Assembly: GCA_019348495.1 (NCBI GenBank)
Contig: JAHWJI010000006.1
Coordinates: 1-47,106, forward strand
Direction: 5' to 3'
Source of the DNA: Actinomycetota bacterium
GTDB taxonomy: Bacteria; Actinomycetota; Acidimicrobiia; Acidimicrobiales; CADCSY01
DNA length: 47,106 nt
Made by a program: the position numbers and the translations under genes. The number at the start of each line of letters is the position of its first letter. The first letter of the stretch is position 1. A model generated the notes under the pieces. It was not told the origin of the DNA, made no database searches, and saw only the letters and a list, made by a program, of their open reading frames with translations. This document shows, in pieces, positions 42,451 to 47,106 of this stretch.

Positions 42451-43335
42451 TTGAAGAAGATCGACGACAGGCAACTCAAGGAGTTGATCGTCGAGTCCGA
42501 GGACTTGCAGGCCGACGCGCTGCGCGACGTCAAGCGGACCATGCCCGACCTGGTCGAGATCGGGGAGTCGCGTCGCGGCAAGCCCGTCGACCCGGATCGC
42601 GTCCGCGCCTTTAACGACGGTCGCCGGCGCCTGCTGCGCAACGGCGGCCTCGGCCTCGGCGCTTTCAGCGCCCGCAGCCTGGTCGGCGGGGGCTTCGGCG
42701 CCGCCCTTATGGGCATCGTGGCCCGTCCGGCCCACGCTCAGGCCCAGCTCGACGTGCAGATCCTGCAGACCGCGGCCTCGCTCGAGAACCTCGCCGTCAA
42801 CACCTACAAGGCGGCCCTGGGGCTCCCCGGCTTCGACGCCAACGCCACGGTGGCCGCCTTCGCCATGACCACCATGGAGCAGCACGCGGCCCACGGCGAT
42901 GCCTTCAACGCCCAGGCCGAGACCCTCGGTGGGCAGCGCCAGGACGAGGTGAACCAGCAGGGCCAGGCGGTGGTCGACCAGGCCATGCTCACCGACGCCT
43001 CCGGCAACGCGAACTACGAAGGCATCGTCGAGCTGGCCGCCAGCCTGGAGCAGGTCGCCACCCAGACCTACGTCCAGAACGTGCTCCAGCTCGAGGACGG
43101 CACCGCCAAGGAGCTCATGGCCAGCATCATGGGTGTCGAGGCCCAGCACCTGGCCACCCTGCGAGCGGTCGGCGCCCTGCTCGCGGCCGGCGCCCCCGAG
43201 CTGATCACCGTGGAGGCCACCGACGGCCCCGTCGACGTGGCCGCCCTGCCCGCCGCCGCCGGCAGCGTGGCCTTCCCCGAGCCCTTCGAGAGCACCGAGA
43301 ACGCCTTCCCGCCCGACTCAGGAGATGTCCAGTGA
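42451..43335 (+). CDS. TAT-type exported ferritin-like-domain protein
   Basis: 294 residues. A cytoplasmic-looking lead of about 50 residues precedes a twin-arginine signal (RRRLLRNGG, hydrophobic stretch, ARPAHAQA cleavage region near residue 95). The mature part is a four-helix ferritin-like domain: QILQTAASLENLAVNTYKAAL, TTMEQHAAHGDAFNAQAETL, ELAASLEQVATQTYVQNVL and MGVEAQHLATLRAVGALL, with Glu and ExxH residues that could bind iron or manganese. The start is TTG at 42451, supported by AAAGGGGA seven bases upstream; no ATG or GTG is in reach. Coupled to the next gene by GTGA. Confidence 0.82.
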   Translation: MKKIDDRQLKELIVESEDLQADALRDVKRTMPDLVEIGESRRGKPVDPDRVRAFNDGRRRLLRNGGLGLGAFSARSLVGGGFGAALMGIVARPAHAQAQLDVQILQTAASLENLAVNTYKAALGLPGFDANATVAAFAMTTMEQHAAHGDAFNAQAETLGGQRQDEVNQQGQAVVDQAMLTDASGNANYEGIVELAASLEQVATQTYVQNVLQLEDGTAKELMASIMGVEAQHLATLRAVGALLAAGAPELITVEATDGPVDVAALPAAAGSVAFPEPFESTENAFPPDSGDVQ

Positions 43336-44012
43336 GCGACCGTTTCGATGAGCAGGTGGAGGAGAACGCCTCCTTCGCCGAGCGCCTTGCCCCCTCGCCC
43401 CTCTCCCGCCGCAAGATGCTGCTCGGCGGTGGCGCAGGTGCCCTCGCCCTCGTGGCCGCCGCCTGTGGCACGTCCGAGCAAGGCGGCCCGTCCAGCACGG
43501 GTGACCCCACCTCGACGACCGCCGCTGGTGGTGGTGGTGGTGGTGGCGACGTGGCCACCGCCCAGACGGCGGCCGGCCTCGAGGTGCTGGCCGTCAACAC
43601 CTACAACGCCGCGCTCGAGGCCCCCCTCGACTACCCCGAGGCGGTGGCCCAGTTCGCCACCACGGCCCGCGACCACCACCAGGCCCACCTCGACGCCTGG
43701 AACGAGCTCCTCACCAGCCTGGGCGAGCAGGCGGTCACCGAGCCCTTGCAGCCGGTGGCGGGCGAGGTCATGACCCAGTTCCAGTCGGTCACCGACGTCG
43801 CCGGCGTGGCCAAGTTGGCCCTGATGCTGGAGCAGGTCGCCGCCTCCACCTACTTCGCGGTGATCCCGACGATCCAGAACGACCAGGCCCTGGAGCTGGC
43901 GACCACCATCCAGCCCATCGACATGCAGCACGCGGCCATCCTCAACTACGTCATGGGCCAGTACCCTGTGCCCGAGGCCTTCGCCGATGCGGAGCAGTCC
44001 GTCACCGCCTAG
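43332..44012 (+). CDS. TAT-type ferritin-like-domain lipoprotein
   Basis: 226 residues. Twin-arginine plus lipobox signal (SRRKMLLGGGAGALALVAAACG, Cys near 46), a Gly-rich linker coded by (GGT)6, then the same helical pattern as the preceding protein: TAAGLEVLAVNTYNAALEAP, ATTARDHHQAHLDAWNELL, LALMLEQVAASTYFAVIP and QPIDMQHAAILNYVMG. Evidently a paralogue, shorter and lipid-anchored. It overlaps the upstream stop (GTGA). Together they may form an extracytoplasmic metal or oxidative-stress module; this is inference. Confidence 0.83.
   Translation: MSDRFDEQVEENASFAERLAPSPLSRRKMLLGGGAGALALVAAACGTSEQGGPSSTGDPTSTTAAGGGGGGGDVATAQTAAGLEVLAVNTYNAALEAPLDYPEAVAQFATTARDHHQAHLDAWNELLTSLGEQAVTEPLQPVAGEVMTQFQSVTDVAGVAKLALMLEQVAASTYFAVIPTIQNDQALELATTIQPIDMQHAAILNYVMGQYPVPEAFADAEQSVTA
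43527..43547 (+). repeat. (GGT)6 triplet repeat coding poly-Gly
   Basis: Six GGT units followed by GGC encode seven glycines in the lipoprotein linker. Length changes would stay in frame. Confidence 0.9.
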
Positions 44013-44055
44013 GTCGGGCGTCGCATCGGCAATCTCGTCAGACCCTGCAGCACGC

Positions 44056-44085
44056 ACACCGGCCGGGCCGAGGCCCGGCCGGTGT
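44056..44085. terminator. Strong G+C hairpin after the ferritin-like operon
   Basis: ACACCGGCCGGGCC pairs perfectly with GGCCCGGCCGGTGT around GA, 43 bases after the stop. Stability suggests a terminator although no T-run follows. Confidence 0.6.
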
Positions 44086-44119
44086 CGCGCCCACCCGACC
44101 TCCGAAAGGGACCACATCC

Positions 44120-44494
44120 ATGTTCGTCACTTCCCACCCCGCCCGCCGCCTCGTACCCATCCTGCTCACCCTGGCGCTGGCCCTGGCTGCCTGCGGAGGG
44201 GGCGGCGGCGACGCCGCGCCCGACGACGCCGGTACCTCGGGCTCGACCAACCAGGTGGGCATCGACGGCTTCGCCTTCATGCCGGCCGAGATCGACGTGG
44301 CCGCGGGCACGACCGTGACCTGGACCAACCAGGAAGCCGCCGAGCACAGCATCCGAGACGAGGGCGACCTCTTTGCCGAGAGCGAGGCCCTGGCGGAAGG
44401 TGAGAGCTTCAGCTTCACCTACGACACGCCCGGTGCGTACCCCTACGTCTGCGGCATCCACCCCTACATGAAGGGCACCGTCACGGTCTCCTGA
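44120..44494 (+). CDS. Cupredoxin (plastocyanin/azurin-like) lipoprotein
   Basis: 124 residues. Signal with lipobox LALAACGG (Cys at 25), then a cupredoxin fold: VGIDGFAFMPAEIDVAAGTTVTWTNQEAAEHSI (first Cu-ligand His) and YPYVCGIHPYMKGTVTV (Cys, His, Met ligands). Type 1 copper binding and extracytoplasmic electron transfer are expected from the ligand set. ATG preceded by GAAAGGG at 11 bases. Transcribed separately from the ferritin-like pair, judging by the hairpin between them. Confidence 0.88.
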   Translation: MFVTSHPARRLVPILLTLALALAACGGGGGDAAPDDAGTSGSTNQVGIDGFAFMPAEIDVAAGTTVTWTNQEAAEHSIRDEGDLFAESEALAEGESFSFTYDTPGAYPYVCGIHPYMKGTVTVS

Positions 44495-44523
44495 CCGGCT
44501 CGCTGCGCTCGACGCTCCGCCGC

Positions 44524-44529
44524 TAGGGT
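44524..44529 (+). promoter_or_regulatory. Candidate -10 of leaderless cation-efflux transcript (TAGGGT)
   Basis: TAGGGT ends six bases before the GTG at 44536. Confidence 0.5.
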
Positions 44530-44535
44530 CACCGG

Positions 44536-45465
44536 GTGCAAGAGGGGAGCCGTTCGATCGTCCTGGCCGCGTTCTTCGCCAACCTGGGCATCGCCATAGC
44601 CAAGTTCATCGGCTTCTTGATCACCGGTGCGGCGTCGATGCTGGCCGAGGCCGTGCACTCGACGGCCGACACCGGCAACCAGGGCCTGCTCCTGCTCGGC
44701 GGCAAGCGGGCGGCCAAGGTGGCCACCCCCGCCCACCCCTTCGGCTACGGGCGGGAGCGCTACTTCTGGGCCTTTGTGGTGGCCATGGTGCTGTTCTCCC
44801 TCGGCGGGCTCTTCGCCCTCTACGAGGGCGTGCAGAAGCTGCGCGAACCCCACGAGATCGAGTCGGTCACCGTCGCCGTGGTCATCTTGGTGGTGGCCAT
44901 CGCCTTCGAGTCCTACGCTCTGACCAAGGCCGTCAAGCACGCCAACGCCGAGCGGGCGGGCCAGTCGTGGTGGCACTTCATCCGCCACTCCAAGAACCCC
45001 GAGGTCCCCGTGGTGCTGCTGGAGGACGCCGGCGCCCAGATCGGTCTGTTCTTCGCCCTGATCGGCATCGCCATGGCCGAGATCACCGACAACCCCCGCT
45101 GGGACGCCTTGGGCAGCCTGGCCATCGGCGTGCTCCTGGTCGTCATCGCCGTGGTCCTCGCCGTGGAGATGAAGAGCCTGCTCATCGGCGAGTCGGCCGG
45201 ATCGACCGACGTGTCCGCCATCCGCAAGGCCATCGAGGGCGCCCCGGACGTCAAGCGCCTCATCCACCTGCGCACCCAGCACCTCGGCCCCGACGAGCTG
45301 CTGGTGGCGGCCAAGGTGGAGCTCGAGGGCCACCTCAGCTTCGCCGAGGTGGCATCGGCCATCAACACCACCGAGGGCCAGTTGCGAGCGCAGGTCCCCG
45401 AGGCTCGCGTCGTCTACCTCGAGCCCGACGTCGCCACTGACGCTGCCGTGGGACCGGCCGGCTAA
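44536..45465 (+). CDS. Cation diffusion facilitator (metal exporter)
   Basis: 309 residues. TM helices at AFFANLGIAIAKFIGFLITG, FWAFVVAMVLFSLGGLFALYEG, TVAVVILVVAIAFESYAL, IGLFFALIGIAMAEI and IGVLLVVIAVVLAV. Metal-site helix MLAEAVHSTADTGNQ (His/Asp) in TM2 and LLEDAGAQIG in TM5, then a cytoplasmic domain KRLIHLRTQHLGPDELLVAAKVEL. It resembles the SLC30A9-like branch of the CDF family; Zn, Mn or Fe export are possible. Its TAA stop overlaps the convergent pfkA stop by four bases. Confidence 0.9.
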   Translation: MQEGSRSIVLAAFFANLGIAIAKFIGFLITGAASMLAEAVHSTADTGNQGLLLLGGKRAAKVATPAHPFGYGRERYFWAFVVAMVLFSLGGLFALYEGVQKLREPHEIESVTVAVVILVVAIAFESYALTKAVKHANAERAGQSWWHFIRHSKNPEVPVVLLEDAGAQIGLFFALIGIAMAEITDNPRWDALGSLAIGVLLVVIAVVLAVEMKSLLIGESAGSTDVSAIRKAIEGAPDVKRLIHLRTQHLGPDELLVAAKVELEGHLSFAEVASAINTTEGQLRAQVPEARVVYLEPDVATDAAVGPAG

Positions 45466-46496
45466 CCGAAGAACACCTCGGCCACGCCGTGGAACAGCGT
45501 GGGGTCCACCGTCTTGAGCTCCCCGACTGCTTCGGCCAGCGGCACCTGCACGATCTGGTCGGCCCGCAGGGCGACCATCTGGCCGAAGGCGCCCTCGTGC
45601 ACGGCGTCGATGGCGCCGATGCCGAAGCGGGTGGAGAGCACCCGGTCGAAGGCCGTGGGCGTCCCTCCCCGCTGGACGTGGCCGAGGATGGTCACCCGGG
45701 TCTCGAAGCTGGTGCGCTCCTCGATCTCGGTGGCCAACACGTTGGCGATGCCCCCCAGCTTGGCGTGGCCGAACTGGTCGACCTCGGCGTCGGCCAGGGT
45801 GAGCGAGCCCTCCACCGGCTGGGCCCCCTCGGCCACCACCACGATGGAGGCGTAGCGGCCCTTCTCGTGGCGACGGATGAGGGCCTGGCACACATCGTCG
45901 ATGTCGAAGCGCTCCTCGGGGATGAGGATGGCGGTGGCGCCGCCGGCGATGCCGGCGTAGGTGGCGATGTGGCCGGCGTGTCGGCCCATCACCTCGACCA
46001 CCATGACCCGGTCGTGCGACTCGGCGGTGGTGTGGAGCCGGTCGATGGCGTCGGTGGCGATCTGCACGGCGGTGTGGAAGCCGAAGGTGACCTCGGTGGC
46101 CGACAGATCGTTGTCGATGGTCTTGGGTACCCCCACCACCGGGATCTCCTCCTCCCGGTGCAGGCGATGGGCCACTCCGAGGGTGTCCTCGCCCCCGATG
46201 GCCACCAGGGCCTCGACCCCCTCGTCCGCCAGCACGCCCTTCAGGCGCTCCACCGCCCCGTCGAGCTTGAAGGGGTTGGTGCGCGAGGTGCCCAGCACCG
46301 TGCCCCCACGAGGCAACGTGCCCCGCATGGTCTCGACGTCGAGGCGGGTGGTGAGCCCCTCCACCACCCCCTTCCAGCCGTCGCGGAAGCCCACGAACTC
46401 GTCGCCGTAGTGGCGCTCGCCCTTGCGCACGACCGCCCGCATCACGGCGTTGAGCCCCGGGCAGTCACCTCCACCCGTGAGCATCCCGACTCGCAT
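45462..46496 (-). CDS. pfkA: 6-Phosphofructokinase with PPi-type active-site signature
   Basis: 344 residues. MLTGGGDCPGLNAVMRAVV, LGTSRTNPF, VAIGGEDTLGVAHRL, VVGVPKTIDNDL (catalytic Asp), VEVMGRHAGHIA, LIPEERFD and ILGHVQRGGTPTAFDRVL define the family. In E. coli ATP-PFK the residues at 104 and 124 are Gly; here they are Asp (GGED) and Lys (PKTIDND), the pair associated with pyrophosphate as phosphate donor. The ATG at 46496 has TAAGGT six bases upstream (leaderless). Confidence 0.93.
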   Translation of the reverse strand: MRVGMLTGGGDCPGLNAVMRAVVRKGERHYGDEFVGFRDGWKGVVEGLTTRLDVETMRGTLPRGGTVLGTSRTNPFKLDGAVERLKGVLADEGVEALVAIGGEDTLGVAHRLHREEEIPVVGVPKTIDNDLSATEVTFGFHTAVQIATDAIDRLHTTAESHDRVMVVEVMGRHAGHIATYAGIAGGATAILIPEERFDIDDVCQALIRRHEKGRYASIVVVAEGAQPVEGSLTLADAEVDQFGHAKLGGIANVLATEIEERTSFETRVTILGHVQRGGTPTAFDRVLSTRFGIGAIDAVHEGAFGQMVALRADQIVQVPLAEAVGELKTVDPTLFHGVAEVFFG

Positions 46497-46502
46497 CGCC
46501 CC

Positions 46503-46508
46503 ACCTTA
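46503..46508 (-). promoter_or_regulatory. Candidate -10 of leaderless pfkA transcript (TAAGGT)
   Basis: TAAGGT ends six bases before the ATG at 46496. Confidence 0.5.
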
Positions 46509-46534
46509 GGAGGCGGCGGAGGCCCGGCGTGCCC

Positions 46535-47095
46535 TCAGGACGCCGGCGTGACGCTCACCGCCCTGTCTTCCCCCAACTGGCGGAGCCGGGCGCCGACGAT
46601 GCGAGCGAGGGCGCACAGCTGGCGGCGCTCCCGGGCCCGCAGCGGTCGCCCGCAGCGGCCGAGGACGAGGTCGAGGCCCGCGCCCGCCAGCGGGGCCCAC
46701 GCCACGTCGTCGGGGCCGGAGACCACGCCGTCGGTCGACGCCGCCGATGACCTGGCGCCGTCCAGGAACGCTCGCAGCCATCCGGCCGAGGGCGCGGGGC
46801 CGAGAGCTCGGGTGACCACCGGGGGCCCGGTCTCGACCACCACCGCCCAGTCCCCCTCGAAGTCGATCCGGACGTGTTCGAGCAGGGCGTCGAGCACGGC
46901 GTCACGCGACGAGAGCTCGACGAGGGTGGCGACCGTCTCGAGGGCGTCGACGCGAGGGTCGCGCAGCGTGGGCGGCGCCGGACGGACGTCTTCCACGTCG
47001 ACGTCGTCGACGACGTTGACCTCGTCGATCAGCAGGGGGAGCAGGGCCGGATCGGGCAACTCCACGACCAGCTCGTCGATGGCCCGTCCCCCGCC
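46535..47095 (-). CDS. Partial ACT-like/regulatory protein, C-terminal part
   Basis: 187 codons up to the contig end, 5' end missing. The first visible residues, GGGRAIDELVVELPDPALLPLL, look like the last strand of an ACT-type domain. After an acidic stretch (VDDVDVEDV) comes a region of about 120 residues (LETVATLVELSSRDAVLDALLEHV ... ARERRQLCALARIVGARLRQL) that could be a GAF-like domain. Reading is therefore continuous upstream of the GTG at 47065 used in the ORF track, which is probably not the true start. Function unknown. Confidence 0.6.
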   Translation of the reverse strand, partial: GGGRAIDELVVELPDPALLPLLIDEVNVVDDVDVEDVRPAPPTLRDPRVDALETVATLVELSSRDAVLDALLEHVRIDFEGDWAVVVETGPPVVTRALGPAPSAGWLRAFLDGARSSAASTDGVVSGPDDVAWAPLAGAGLDLVLGRCGRPLRARERRQLCALARIVGARLRQLGEDRAVSVTPAS

Positions 47096-47106
47096 AGATC
47101 GGAAGA
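47096..47106 (+). other. Residual Illumina adapter sequence
   Basis: The final 11 bases, AGATCGGAAGA, equal the start of the Illumina TruSeq adapter. They are most likely read-through left at the contig end and not genomic. Confidence 0.75.

Overview
The window is about 47 kb of very G+C-rich, gene-dense bacterial DNA with no rRNA, tRNA, CRISPR array or insertion sequence that I could see. It looks like an actinobacterial chromosome. Evidence: a mycothiol-type maleylpyruvate isomerase-fold protein, an mtrA-mtrB-like two-component pair followed by a GerMN lipoprotein, DUF3040, LexA boxes of the GAACNNNNGTTC type, and many start codons preceded by TANNNT at leaderless distance. SpoVS beside recA and the TAT-exported ferritin-like proteins make me lean towards Acidimicrobiia, but that is inference.

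Layout. Positions 1-1677 (minus) hold the 5' part of a B12-dependent ribonucleotide reductase (nrdJ) interrupted by a 151-residue mini-intein. Positions 1986-5406 hold a RibD-like reductase, a LysM membrane protein divergent from lexA with LexA-like boxes between them, lexA itself, and a secreted subtilase. From 5429 to 28666 almost everything is on the minus strand. In transcription order it reads: wHTH protein, dapA, rnj, ftsK | rimO, pgsA, cinA | ftsH-like, thpR | recA (with a 360-residue LAGLIDADG intein) | spoVS | miaB, PPOX-like, miaA, dapF, hflX, dapC, MPI-like | dapD, dapE. Lysine/diaminopimelate synthesis (dapA, C, D, E, F), tRNA and ribosome modification (miaA, miaB, rimO) and DNA maintenance genes are interleaved, with many 4-nt GTGA/ATGA overlaps.

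Positions 28840-31675 (minus) carry ROK sugar kinase, a 92-residue hypothetical, an HNH nuclease and menC. Positions 31813-36382 (plus) form the MoxR - DUF58 - transglutaminase operon. Positions 36395-39295 hold short single genes: DUF3040, a two-TM protein, PIG-L deacetylase, inositol-phosphatase and a STAS-like protein. Positions 39475-44494 (plus) hold the response regulator, histidine kinase, GerMN lipoprotein, two TAT-type ferritin-like proteins and a cupredoxin lipoprotein. A cation-efflux protein, a phosphofructokinase with PPi-type active-site residues, and a partial ACT-like gene close the window. The last 11 bases equal the start of the Illumina adapter, so the contig probably ends there.

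I did not find an obviously new multi-gene system. The strongest signals are two inteins at catalytic positions of DNA-metabolism enzymes (one mini, one with a homing-endonuclease domain and a low-G+C host tract beside it), the LexA-box-rich lexA/LysM control region, LexA control of recA, pervasive leaderless promoters, and spoVS where other actinobacteria carry recX.
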